In this document: positions 48,211 to 62,287 of the stretch, in pieces
How the letters are laid out: each line of letters opens with the position of its first letter
Position numbering within the stretch: position 1 is the stretch's first letter
NCBI GenBank assembly: GCA_964019155.1
Contig: OZ025239.1
Coordinates: 6,742,169 to 6,806,168, forward strand
Origin: Osedax fenrisi
Taxonomy: Eukaryota > Annelida > Polychaeta > Sabellida > Siboglinidae
DNA: 64,000 nt
Direction: 5' to 3'
Notes under the pieces: model-generated
The model's database searches: none
What the model was told of the DNA's origin: nothing
Seen by the model: the letters and a program-made list of their open reading frames with translations, nothing else
Made by a program: the position numbers and the translations under genes

Positions 48211-50069
48211 TAGGGGAAAGTAACCGAATACGGACACTATCGGTATCTTAGAAACCATAAATCCTACAAAAAAATGTTTAATGAATAACATATTCATAAT
48301 TATATATATAGTCTAAAAAAGTATTTTTTATTTTTTAATTATTCAAAATATTTCTGATATATCCAATAAACTGATTTTTTTATGACGATTTTAAATTTAT
48401 GAAAACAAATTTCAACTTAAAACCTTCTCAAGAATATACAAATGTATCGATTAAAATATAACACTATATTATATTTTTTTTAAATCATTCTAAAAGTATG
48501 TATATAATTTCTATATTTGTTATCAAATATTCATTAAGTTATAACAATACCTCCTATAACCTCGAGGTTATAGGATCTCTTGGTTATAAGCATATAGGGT
48601 ATATAAGCCTATAGAGGTCATATAAGTAGGGGAAAGTCCCCGATTACCGACCCCCTCCTAATACCGACCCCTTCTCGTATCTCAGTAACTATAAGAGATA
48701 TAACAAAATAATATATATATATATATTATATATACACGAACTGTTAGTAATTTAATGATAAATATGAATAAGTTTTTTGTTTTAAAAAATATTTAATCCT
48801 ACAATTGTTATTTGATAAAATGTAATATTCTGTTTTTATTTTTTAAATATTTGAATAATAACTTTTTTTCATTGTAACTACTTTATTATTTAAAAGAAAA
48901 CTTAAGTTTAATATAAAAATAATTTAATTTAAATAACTATTAACTAATATATCTTAATTATAGCAACCCATGTGATTTTCCTATTACCGACCCCCTAAAT
49001 TACCCAAATACCGACCCCATGTGATTTATAATATCCAATAAAAATAGATCCGTATTTTACTTTAAAATATGTCGTAAGTTGTTTGTGTATCATTTATATA
49101 GATTTAGGATTCATTATTCCAGTTGATTATATACATACTGATTAATAAATAAATATTAAATAATAATATACACTATTTTAATATAATTACTATAAAGTTT
49201 AAATTTAAATTTAATATTACTATTAAAACATAAATTCAATACAAAACAAATTGCTTGAATGTTATAATTAATTATATTTATGTATATCTACTATTTTTAT
49301 TGGATATTATAATACTACAATTATTTATATCACGATTATTTAGGAGGTCGGTAATAGGAGAAGGGGGTCGGTATTAGGTACATGTATCCGATTACTGACC
49401 CCCCTATATATGTTTATATAATATGTAAATATAATAATAACAAAATTTAAAAATAGCTACATTATTCATTACCAAAATGTTACCCTAATTACAAAATTTC
49501 AAATAAATATATTTAATATTGAATAAGTTATTACAAATAATCATTTAGGGGTCGGTAATCGGAGACTTTCCCCTACCTAATACGGACACCCTATAACCAA
49601 TCAGCGCGCAGTGTATAAACTATTCTGATTTTCATAAAAATTGCGTGCGTTATAATATTGACCAATTAATACCACCAATAAAGCTAAATCTATAATTTGT
49701 ATTATATAGATACTTAAATTGTATTATTAATTAAAAAATAAATAAATTATTAACTAATTAAATTAGAATAAATTGTTCATAAAATTAATTATAAATAATG
49801 TAATTGTAAGATGTCTGATTGATTCATCAATAATATATAGTTTATTAGTGGTATATAGGGTTTCCGTATTATAACACAGGGTGTCCGTATTCGGACATGG
49901 GTACCAAATACGACACCCCCGTTATTTATTAAATAAAAAGATTAAATACAATATCTATAATATCTATAATATCATATAATATTGATATATTGTAATTTTT
50001 GAATACAAATAATGAGTCATAATATGTTAAGATAATTTATTGTTAAAGTGTCCGTATCACCTTCCCCTA
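48211..50069 (-). mobile_element. GTGTCCGTATT-family MITE with a nested MITE
   Basis: Outer ends TAGGGGAAAGTAACCGAATA (48211) and the complement TAGGGGAAGGTGATACGGAC (50069) flank about 0.91 kb that matches 28985-29945 reversed: ATATCCAATAAACTGATTTT, ACCAATCAGCGCGCAG, GGTTTCCGTATTATAACAC. The element is split at 48627-49575 by a different MITE. Confidence 0.8.
48627..49575 (-). mobile_element. GGGGTCGGTA-family MITE nested in the GTGTCCGTATT MITE
   Basis: TA-flanked ends TAGGGGAAAGTCCCCGATTA and the complement TAGGGGAAAGTCTCCGATTA differ by one base. Internal ACCGACCCC motifs recur at least seven times. Relative of 26819-27437 in the opposite orientation. No ORF. Confidence 0.85.
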
Positions 50070-50495
50070 CAATACACATAATTAGGTTAATTATTGCATA
50101 TTATTATAATAGTATGATATACATTTAGCATTAATATTTTATCAATGCAAATCAATGCAAACACTTATATTTAAATTAACGATTTCAATATGATTATATA
50201 AAAATCACAATATTATTTAATACACATTATATTATTTAGAATATAGACATAAATAATATAGATAAAAATCTTCGTAATTCAAAATGAATTTATACATAAA
50301 TTCGTATTTTTAATAAAATATATCTTTCTTATTAATTCATCCTAAACTATCTTATCCCAGATTACCTGTATTCATATTTGGTTATGCTAGTATTTAATAA
50401 AGAGTATTTGTATTTATTTTGAATACAAATTACATATATATTTTAATTTCCTACTCGTATTTATACAAGGTATTTGACCTCCTCTGATATTAATA
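50070..50495. other. AT-rich sequence before the duplication junction
   Basis: No gene or element recognised. The junction with copy 2 falls at about 50495/50496 within AATAATAACATATGC. Confidence 0.5.
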
Positions 50496-50754
50496 ATAAC
50501 ATATGCTGTTATGATTCTATTATGCTGCTCTTACTGTTTGCTGGGAAGCTATTTAAGTAGCTTTTGTAAGTAACAATTAATACAGGTTTAAATTGCCTCA
50601 GTGCGTCTATCAAATATATCATTTATCATAAATGAAATTATAAATACATGGCAAAATTACCCAAATATGCCATCCTATATTTTACTTAGTAAAATATATT
50701 TAAATGCCCTATAATAATTTTTTTTGGTAGCTGCCCTGAAACCTAGAATGAATA

Positions 50755-50811
<57 letters not shown>

Positions 50812-50862
50812 TATTATATAAATTACATTATCTATGTGCATGTTCCATATACTTTTATCATG

Positions 50863-51481
50863 TATGGGAAAGTTTCCTGATTATTTTTTCCTACCGACCC
50901 CTAAATGATTATTTGTAATAACTTATTCAATATTAAATATATTTAATTGAAATTTTGTAATTAGGGTAATATTATATCAATGAATAATGTTGCTATTTTA
51001 AATAATGTCATATTTTAAAGTAAAATACGGATTTATTTTGATTGGATATTATATCACATGGGGTCAGTATTAGGGTAATTTAGGGGGTCGGAAATAGGAA
51101 AATCATATGGGTTGCTATAATTAAGATATATTGGTTAATATTTATTCAACAAAAAATTATTTATGTAATTGTTATAAACATAAACTTTTTATTGATCTAC
51201 AATAGTATGTGCAGTATTACGTTTTCTTTTAATTAATAAAATATTTACAATGATTTAAAAAAAGTTATTATTCAAATATTTAAAAAATAAAAACAGAATA
51301 TTACATTTTATCAAATAACAATTGTAGTATTGAATATTTTTTAAAACAAAATACTTATTCATATTTATCATTTAATCACTAAGAGTTCAGCTGTAATAAT
51401 ATTTTGATATATCTTATAGTTACCGAGATATGAGAGGGGGTCGGTATTAAGATAGGGTCGGTAATCGGAGACTTATCCCTA
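50863..51481. mobile_element. MITE of the GGGGTCGGTA family, duplicated copy
   Basis: Copy of 26819-27437. The left end reads TATGGGAAAG instead of TAGGGGAAAG. Confidence 0.75.
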
Positions 51482-51531
51482 CACTACTATTTAAAATAGC
51501 GAAACGAGTATTTTGAATTTTACCTCATATA

Positions 51532-52801
51532 CAGTGATGGGCACGATCACGAATTTTCACGATCGCCGATCGTCGATCAATTTCGTCGATCATTTTCTAA
51601 CGATCGTCGATCGTCGATCTTTTTACTCGATCATTTTTTAACGATCGTCGATCGTCGATCGTCGATCGTGTAATTATTTTGATCGTCGATCGCGATCTCG
51701 ATCATCGATCGCCGATCGTGGATCTCGATCGTATTATTATATAAGCGTATGAATTACGGGCTTCTGCATGAACCACTAATGATCCACTCATTACTAGCGA
51801 GTACTCACGCATTGACGCCGTCATATCAATATATTTATATAGGTATATATATATATAATATAAATTATATATAAATATACCAATGTATCTTTTTTACTAA
51901 GTAATCGTAATATTTTACCGCGCGAGATAGTTTTTATGGAGATTTATTCCCAACACTATTTTCAATAGAATCCCGCTTATTAAACATGGATACTAAATTA
52001 GTTTATTGTCAACCATTATTAGATGTATTAAAGGAAGGATTAAAATGTAGGTTTAACGATTATTTTTCATTTGAGTATTCTATTAATAGTGCCATTATAG
52101 TAACAATATCTAACCCACAATTTAAGTTAAATTGGTTAAGTAATTACGTAGAAGAAAAAGATATGTTGTTATCTACATTTAAGAAATATGTTAATAGACA
52201 TATCCCAGATAACGAGGTTTATATAACTACACCAGAACAAAGCAAAACTAATTCAGATGAATTCTATGTTATGTATGATAATGGACCATCCACTTCTAAA
52301 TCAACGGTATACCTATTTCTATAGAAATAGAAATACTTAATTATATAAATAGTAAAAATACTAATTTATATATGCTAAATAATTATCCTATTATAAAAAT
52401 GTTATTTATAAAATACAATTCTATACTCCCATCATCCGCGCCGGTGGAAAGAATGTTTAGTATTGCTACCAATATAAATAAACCGAAACGCAATAAACTA
52501 AATGATACTAAATTTGCATTGTTAGTTCTATTGTAATCAAATTTATTATATTAATATTATTTTATTATAAATTTGATCGTATTTCAACATTTTCATAAAT
52601 AAAAGTTATTATTATATCCACTATTTTGTTATTTCTTGATGTAAATATATATAAATTATGTTTAATTTTTTTTCACGATCGTTGATCGCGATCAGTTGCT
52701 GACGATCGTCGATCATTTTACTCGATCATTTTCTAACGATCGTCGATCGTCGATCATTTTACTCGATCATTTTCAAACGATCGTGATCGTGCCCATCACT
52801 G
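51532..52801 (+). mobile_element. hAT deletion derivative, duplicated copy
   Basis: Copy of 27488-28765, 8 bp shorter in an AT run; the same CTCATATA duplication is at 51524-51531 and 52802-52809, so it was copied along with its flanks rather than transposed. Confidence 0.93.
51986..52536 (+). pseudogene. hAT transposase C-terminal remnant, duplicated copy
   Basis: Same protein in the first frame as 27950-28288 and the same frameshift before the dimerisation domain (SAPVERMFSI). The shared frameshift predates the duplication. One substitution was seen in the second segment. Confidence 0.88.
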
Positions 52802-53020
52802 CTCATATATAATAATCAAAACAAACGTTGGCCATATTCGATACATACGTTAAACTTGCATTATAAACATACCACGAGCCCATGATAACGCATGTCAACA
52901 ATGTATAGGTCGAGCGTATATCTTATCCGTAGATCTATATAAACAAATGCCTTAGCTCTATGATCAGAGATAACGATATATAGTGGTTTTTATTCAAACG
53001 TGACCGCAAGTAATACTATA

Positions 53021-53981
53021 TAGGGTAACGTATCCTAATACGGGGGACACTTTAACAATACCTAGTCTTAACATTTTATGACTCATTATTTGTATTCAAA
53101 AATTATAATATATTTATATTATATGATTATATATATTATTGTGATTTTAAAATTTTATTTAATATTTTGTATTCAATATATAACGGGGGACTCCCATCGG
53201 GGGTGTCAGTATAATGTACCCATTTCGAAAACGGACACCGTGTGTTATGATACGGACACCATATATACCACTAGGTAAACTATATATTATTGATGAACCA
53301 ATCAGATAAATTACAATTAAATTATTTATAATTAATTTTAGGAATAATTTAATATAATTTAATTAGTAATTAATGTATTAACTTTTATTATTTTATTAAT
53401 AATTACTTGTGAAGTATCTAAATAAAAGAGCATGACACATATGAATACTTTAATTTTATTAATATTATAACGCATGCGATATTTATGAAAATTAGAATAT
53501 ATATTCTCACATATGTCACAGGCTGCACGCTGATTGGTTATAGGGTGTCCGTATTAATGCAACGAGGGTGACACTCTCAAAGTGTCCGTATTAAGGATTT
53601 ATATGACCTATAGATATATGCTTATAACTTAATTCATATTTTATAAATATAGAAATTATATATATATAATGGTTAGAATGCTTTATTTATTAATAATATA
53701 TTGTTATATTTTATATTAATACATTTAATATGCTTGAGAAGGCTTTTAGTTGATATTTTTTTCTTAAATTTAAAAACGTAATAAAAAAATCAGTTTATTG
53801 GATATATCAGATTTACATTAAAATAATAAAAAATAATAAATACTTATTTTGACTAGTTATTTAATTATGAATATTTTATTTATTAACATTTTTGTTTGAT
53901 TCATAATTTCTGAGATACCTAGAGTGTCCGTATTCGGGCACTGTTCGTATTCGGGCACTGTCCTTATTCGGTTACTTTGTA
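53021..53981 (+). mobile_element. GTGTCCGTATT-family MITE, duplicated copy
   Basis: Copy of 28985-29945. The partial MITE of 32335-32867 is likewise repeated at 56367-56899. Confidence 0.65.
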
Positions 53982-56900
53982 TTCGATTCTTATTTTACAT
54001 GATTCTTAGATATCACGCGAAATTCTTATTTATTTTATAAATACTACATTTGTGTTTTAAATAGTATTTAGGTATTTATTAAATACCTACCATAAACATT
54101 CAATTTATATATGTATCATATTATTTCATATTTATCGAACATATATTATATACGTATTTATTTTTAAATCGTTCTGAAGCAATCTAATGTTAGCTTTATA
54201 TTTAATTATGTAACTAACACTCAGAAACACACTATAACACTATACGTGTAATAGTGTAATAACTCTACCTGTAGTTATCTTCACTAGATCAATTCATTTG
54301 CATATGTTCGTAGAGTGGTATATATATAGATATATATATATTTATATATATATATATAGATTATATCTATATAAATGGGTTAAAATTGAGCCTAAACAAC
54401 CAATCAATAATAGATCGTACAAAGGATATCATACGAGGCCGATTTCAAATAAAAACCTACATGTTAATAGTATACAACAATGAGAGGATCGTGTGAAGCC
54501 GGATATGAATATGGTGATGAGTAATAGCTTATTACTAATAGTCACAAAGAACATACAATATAGTGATTCATTCTAAGATTAAATATATTAATTAGAAAAA
54601 ATTGATATATATTATAATATAATAAATATAGAAAACTCTAGCAATATAATTAACAAAATTCATATATTTAATGGAGCATAATTATATATATGTATGCTAT
54701 TATCTATAGATCTTACATTTTAAAATAATTTCTATAAATAATATACGTTATTATGAGATACAAATGGAATATGAGATTATTATATAACTTACTAAAAATA
54801 CATTGAAGAACCGATATACTACGAATATAGTTTATTCGGTTTAGTTTAGGGCCTATAGATTTAGTAGATATTACATAGGGTTTAGTAGATATTACATAGG
54901 GTTTAGTCTATACACTATAGGTTTAGTCAGTAGGGTCAGTAGGGTCAGTAGGGTCAGTGGATACCTAATTAAAAGGTTTATATAGAGCCTATAGGCTATA
55001 TATATATGGTTTAGTTTAGCCTTTAGTCCCAAAGTGTATGTGAAATATGGGTGATACCTGCAGAAGGGTAATACAGAACGACGTACGCTAAGGGCGATCA
55101 TAGAAAATTGAAAATTAACAGATTAACATTGGACTATGTTTTTCTTAATAAATATACCATTAAAATGAAGTACATAAATTTATTTTTATTTTTATTAATC
55201 TAAGGTCACACGACAGCCTCGTGAAGTTTAACATGTAGTTAGATACAAATATTGCTATATAAAGACTAAATTATAAAAAAATAAGTATTTGAAACCTTTG
55301 TAATGAATAATTTGTTATCAAATTTTAACACACTATTTAATTTATAATAATGGGATAGAAAATATAAAAAATAGAATTAAAAAAAAAAATTCCTGGAAAT
55401 TTCTTGGAATTTTAACAGTACATGTACAAAATGACTAAAAAAAAGATTGACAGTATGTCGTGTTGTCAAAAATGAATAAAAAAAAATTGAAGTATACATA
55501 TATTCATAGAATTTCAATAGCTATAAGATGCAATGTGTCCAAAAAAACTTTTTTTTCTATGATCACCCTTAACGTACGCAAATGTATCTCATATTATATG
55601 AGTCATATAAGTCCAATCAGAATGTATACATGAAAAATACGCCTTGTGGTCATACGACACCCGCCATTGTATGTATAGATATAACAAATAATGGGTCTAC
55701 ACAAAACTAGGCTCGCATAATTATATTCATTGCATAATGTGTTGTATTGTATTTATAATATATGCATGTATATCCGAATAGACGTATATTTATAATATGT
55801 ATTATATATATAGCCTATTATATATATATATATAAATTACCATTTTTAATTATTATTTATTGTCATTTATTTTATATAAATTATATTTTTACTATTATTA
55901 GAAATAAGATTTATAAAATATATCTCTATGGGAATATATGTTATATGACATATGTTATTTGTATAATACAAAAAAATAATAAAATAGCTATATTAGTTTT
56001 GTTTATAATAATAGCGCTATTAAATGAAGGTGCATATACATGCAAATACATGCAAATATATGTACTGTTAGTGTGAATTCATTATTTAGAAAAAACAGCA
56101 TTTGAATATATATATGAATATTCTAATATTATATCATATATAATGAATATATATAAACCACTTTTATGTCATTTCTAGACTGTTTAAATGAATAATTGTT
56201 ATAAAGATATTAAAAAACATATCATAGTAGTATTATAGAAGTATCATAGAAGTAGTATTATGTAATAAAACAAAAATTAAATAAATTATTTTCAACAAAA
56301 CAAGGTGTTTGACATCCCTTGACATTTATTTAATCTTTTTATATAATAGATAACTGTAGATAACTGTGAATACGGACACACTGTGTTATAATACGGACAT
56401 CCTATATACCACTAGATAAACTATATATTATTGATGAACCAATCAGATAAATTACAATTTCATTATATATAATTAATTTTATGAATAATTTAATATAATT
56501 TAATTATTAATTAATTAATTAATTGTTATTATTTTGTCATTAATAATATAAGTTATATATCTAAATAATAATATTTTTAGATTTAGCTTCATTTGTGGTA
56601 TTCATATTATAACGCACGCGATTTTTATGAAAATCAGAATAGTTCACACTCTGCAGCGGCATGCCCACTGATTGGTTATAGGGTGTTCGACGGACACAGT
56701 CCGTATTAAAACACCAAGAGTGTCCGTATTAGGGACTTATATAACCTCTAGATATATGCTTATATATTTATAATTAATATTTAATAACAAATATAGAAAT
56801 GATACATATAATGTTTAGAATGATTTATTTATTTATAATATATATATATTAACAATATTGTTATATGTTATACATTTGTACATAATACATTTGTATATGA

Positions 56901-57078
56901 TGATGATAAGGTTTATTAGCACTTATCATAGGTGTGGCCACCCCTCGTAGGTGCATATAACAATATAGAACGAAAATAATAAATAGATAAATAAATTAGA
57001 TAAATAAATAAACAAAACGATAAAATAATATAATTTATAAAAATAGTAATATTGTATGATTAAATAAGTGAATATATT

Positions 57079-59882
57079 ACATCGATGATATGTAAGCTTG
57101 AAGGTGTATAATAAAGGACGGATGTGAATGGATTGATCTAATAGAGGCAGGGAGGGAATTTCATAAGTATGGAACCATATAACTGAAGGCGCGTTTATGG
57201 TATTTGAGGTATGAGACACGAGGGCAAATTAGGGAAATGTCAGCATTTGATCGTCAGGAAGTCAGATGGCGTCTTAGTGTTAGTAGGGAAGTCAAATAAG
57301 GAGGATAAGTTTAATATATTGCTTTATGAGCGAGTGATAGAAGGTGTAGGAGAGAACGTTTTTTTGAGGGAACCAGTTGGATATGAGTTGGTGGGAGTCA
57401 GTAATAGAATGGTCAAATCGATTTATTGAGAAAATGGTTCGTATAGATGCACGAATTATACGATTTAAAGGGGATAATGAAGTATTAGGGAGATTATATA
57501 GTAGTGAGGAGCAGTAGTCGATACGAGAGAGGACGAGTGCGTTTATGATGACAGTTGTAAGAGGGTGGTTTAAGTCTGTTCTTATACGACGAATTTTGAA
57601 GAGGTGGTAGTTAGCTGATTTAGATATATTAGCTATATGGGAATTTAGGGATAGGTTAGCATCCAAAGTAACTCCATGATTTATAACAGATGATGAAGGG
57701 ATGATGGGGAGACCGTAGATGATAACAGGAATAAAATAATGATAGTTATGTGGGATATTTAGGAGTGCAGATTTTGAAGAGTTAAGTAGAAGGTTGTTAG
57801 ATAGAAGCCATGATCTGATAGTTGATGCACATTTACATAATTGTGATTTATCTGGTTGTACATTTGAGGAGTTGGGTAGGAAGGAATATAGTTGAATATC
57901 ATCAGCGTAAATGTGATAGTGGACATCTGGAAGTTGATCAATAATATCATGTATAGGTATGATGTATATTGAGAAGAGGAGGGGGCCGATAACAGATCCC
58001 TGGGGAACACCATAATGAAGAGGATGAGATTTTGTAGAGAAATTGTAAATGTTAACGGATGATGATCGATTTAATATATAGGATGAAAACCATTATAGTA
58101 CGGTCCCGAGTATACCAATCATTTCTAATCTTGAGATAAGAACGGAATGGCTTAAGGAATCGAAGGCACATGAGAGGTCTAATAATATAAGTTATCAGGA
58201 GATAGATGGAGACTGTAGAGTATATAATGTTAAGTATTATTTGTAGTGCAGTTTCAGTTGAGTGTCCTCGTCTAAATGCAATCTGAAATATATCATATAA
58301 TTTATTTTCAGCTATAAATCTATTCAATTGTATAGCAACAATTCGTTCCAGAATTTTGCTGAGAAACGGAAGTTGGGAAATGGGGCGATAGTTAGTAATT
58401 ATATTAGGATCAAGTAAAGGTGTTTTGAGTATAGGTGAAATTATAGCATGCTTAAAGGATGTTGGAAAAATACCATCATTTAGGGAAATAATTATAATAT
58501 CAAGAATATAGGGGGATAGAGTATAATTTAGTTTTTTAAAGGCGGTTAGGTTAATTGGGTCAGAAGAATGAGAACACCTAGAGATAAGATTAGATATTGT
58601 GAAAATAGAAGGCATATAGAATTTAGAAAAATAGTATGGGATTGGTTTACTATATTAATGCACGGAATAGAGCTAATTGATAGGAGAGATGAAATAGAAG
58701 TACAGGTGCGTTGAATTTTATCAGTAAAATGATTAGAGAATTCATAACATAATTAATTTTTTGCAATATTAGGTATATGAGGTTTATTGATAATCATTGT
58801 AGAGGAGAGAAGCTTACGAGCAAGGGCGAAAGAAGCACGGGGATGTGAGGTTATTTATTTTACTAATATAAAAAGCAGACTTGGCTTTAGAGATCTCAGA
58901 TTTATGGAACTTGCGATATGTAGAAAATATTAAGAGGTTACTAGAAGAGGGGTTACTGTGGAAGATTCGTTCGAGTTTACGTAGGTTGCGTTTGAAAGAA
59001 ACAATTTCGGAGGAAAACCATGGAGACTTTGAATGGATATTAATAGTTTGAGTTTTTAGAGGGGCAAATTTATCAATCAAGTAAGATAGAGCATAATTGA
59101 CTGAATCAATGGAACACGGCAATGAAAGGAGGATTAATTTAAGTTCCGAGGCATAACAATCATAATCAAGATATCTGTAGTTTCTGTATGTGATGGATTT
59201 TTTTTCTATAGAGGTCGGTAAGGAAGAACTAATCGATAAGTTATTATAATCGGTAAGTCGGTAATTCAGATTTACAATAATCAGTGAAACACTGACAACT
59301 ACTATGAAATCTACAACAAATTAGATCAAGTGAATGACCAGCAATATGAGTAGGGAAAGTTATACATTGATGTAGATAGAGAGAGTCAGTAAGATTTTTG
59401 AATGTGGAATGGGGATCTATATTTAATTCGAAGTTGTAGTTAAAGTCACCTAGAATAAAGTTATGATTATTGTTAGATAGTGGAGTATCAGTTATATAAT
59501 CATAAAATTCAGTATAGAAGGTGGTATAGTCTTGTTTTGGAGGTAGATAAATTATAGTAAAGGAGTAGACAATATTCATAAAATTTAAAGATGCTGTCAG
59601 GCAATCACTATAAGAGAAGGAAGGGTAGATAATAGTAAGATATGGCAGGTCAGAGTGAACTAATATACCAACTCCTCCACCTCGGTCTTTAATACGAGGT
59701 GAAATAAATAGAGAGTATCCAATGTCATGGAAGATAGAGAATATATCGGAGTCATCTGGCGATATCCATGTTTCAGTAATAGCAACTAATTTAATTTTAG
59801 AATATTCCAGGTAGGATAATAGTAATAGTGAATTAGATCTAAGGGACCTAATATTAATTAGTGACAAGCTAACTGAGAGTCA
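57079..59882 (-). pseudogene. LINE C ORF2, duplicated copy
   Basis: Endonuclease 59867-59244, RT 58615 down to 57292, C-terminal end at about 57079. The same frameshifts, the same TGA near 59882 and the same TDY at the endonuclease SDH position as copy 1, so the inactivating changes predate the duplication. Confidence 0.85.
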
Positions 59883-60050
59883 TGCACTATTGTTAGATTG
59901 TAAGGGTAAAGATAAGTGATCAGTAGTGTCTTGGGAGAATACGGGGTCAGTAATGATTTGGGAGGGTAAGCGGTCGGTTGTTATTTGGGAAGGATTCAAT
60001 CGAGTCGAGGTATTGGGTTTAAAAGATAAGTAAGTTTCATAAGATAGCTT

Positions 60051-60902
60051 CTATTTAGAAATATCTGAGGGTAATATTGTTATTGATGAGTGGAACCATG
60101 CATTATGTTTGTTAGGGGTTTTTAATTCCTGCGTTTTAGTCAGATTATTGAAGTATGGTTTATAATTTGGAGGAGTAAGTTTGTTAATGTAGGAATGAAA
60201 GGGAATATTATTGCGAATAAATAAATGGGCAAATTTTGTGTTTTTCCTATCAATCAAATATCTTTGGAAAAATATGTTGGTGATAAAGGAATTGATGAGA
60301 TAGATTTGGATAGAATGGTTGGTAAATGTTGCCTTAGTTATATATTTAGCTGGTATATCAAGATGGTTAATCAGGGTATTTATAAACTCGGTATTTAGTT
60401 CAGTAGATTTTAAATGCATGATTATAAGGGAGTTTTCATTATGTAAGGTATTCAGTTGTGACAAGCGGGAATAAGTAAGGGTGGATGAATAATTATTATG
60501 ATAATGATTATGTGAGGGAAAGGAATGACGTGAGGATGATGGTTTATAATTATAAGAAAATGGTAGAGATAAATTGATTGATTTGGGGTTGAAAGGTAGT
60601 TGGTGGTGAGTAATAGTAGGGGGTGAAATATGATATATTGTAGGATTGACGGATATGCGAGGGGGGGAGGTTTTAATATTGAGTAGTTTGGGAGTAAGGG
60701 AGATGGAACATAGCAGGGCTAATGGGGGAGGTGTTATGGTATTCAGGTTTGGTATTGCATTCAGAGATAACGGAGGCAGGCTTATTGTTTGTATGGGAAG
60801 TAGGAAGTTTGTGAGGGCTAGTGAGGGGTTTGATTGAAAGACAATTAGGGCAGGAGAAGGAGAAATTAGTCGAAAAATATCAATTGCATAAGCAGGAGGG
60901 GG
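60051..60902 (-). pseudogene. LINE C 5' open frame, uninterrupted in this copy
   Basis: With seven Gs instead of six, the frame runs open from about 60902 to TAG 60051, roughly 283 codons, in frame with the endonuclease. Pro/Ser/Thr-rich, no early ATG. The protein is not recognised. A compositionally biased chance frame is possible. Confidence 0.45.
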
Positions 60903-62287
60903 TTATTTAAATGAGTCCTTGATCTAGATATAATAGATGAAGGATGGATACAGCTATAATGGATACTACAGGGGCATGTTTTACAGGTGAGATAATACTC
61001 TATAGTAGGGAGAGTGCAGTGGGTACAATGTGAATTCATGTTTAATAATAGTATAATATAATATAATAAAATATAATATAATATTAGAGTTTATATAAAC
61101 AAAAACTAGTTGTGGTAGAAATGTCGATAGAGAAGAGTGGCACCATGTTAAGTAGAGGGTATTTGAGATCACGAGATGAGTTCCGAGGTAGCGACGATGA
61201 CGAGGTCCTACTTGAATATATACTCTGACTCAGGTGCAACGGACCAACTTAGATGTAGACGATCAACTGAGGAAGGAGGTATCAGCACGGCGGAGATCCG
61301 ATAAAATATACCATAGTATATATGGACATAGGATGCAGGAAAACGTACAAAATATACAATATCTCACCATAGGATAGTCGTAGGTAGTCCAACTACCCAA
61401 GCATAGAGTCCCAGATGATGTCTCCGAGAGTATTTGCAATACAATTATAGTTCGGTTAAGTTATAAATAAACTTAAGTGTATAATCTATTGAAAATAAAT
61501 AAATACTGTGTATAAATACTATATAAATATAGTACACTATAAATTAATTGTATGAATGAAAATATAAATGTGTATTTAAATGTTTTAGATATTGAACATT
61601 ACTAGATGAATACAAATTGTATGCATGTGAATTTAGAATATAATGTATTGTTTATTTGTGAAATCAATGAAGCGTAAAAAGAAATAATAAGAAAGTAATT
61701 CAATACTTCAAATTAACACTCAAATAGTGAATAAATATATTAAATAAATATAAATCTACAAGTAGATGATATTTATAATAACATCAATACCAAAATATAA
61801 GGTGTGATACTAATCATAAAGTAGATAAATGGTGATTTTGTTGTGATAAATTAGATGTTGTTGTTGTTGTATTTATAACCAGGAAGGGTCGATATATACA
61901 AGATCAGGTAGGCCCCTAAAACTTGTTTCACTTTAAGTTGTTTTATATAGTATTTACTAGATATTCAATTATATTTATATTTTTATTTTATAATTTTATT
62001 TATAATATATTTATTTATTAGAATGTATATATTTTAGTCAGACATTATAGTGAGGATCCAATTCAGTATTTATGGTTTTATTAAATATTTTCTAAAATTA
62101 TAGTAAATATTAAAAATAAATTTTATAATTTAATTGTAATTAATTAATAGTTACCCTATAATGAGCAATCAAAAAAAATATTTAGTTTTCTAACTAAAAT
62201 AGGAGAATACATATTAATACTCATAGAATAGTAGTAACATAATAAATATCCAACCAACACCAAACCCAAACAATATCACTACGAAAT

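Larger units (their letters stand above)
56900..61433 (-). mobile_element. LINE C, duplicated copy
   Basis: Copy of 32868-37400. RT YADD lies at 57898-57909. Differences include ISPILK for ISTILK, NFEL for NFEF, a G7 run (60660-60667 region) for G6, and one base inserted near 61137. Confidence 0.88.
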
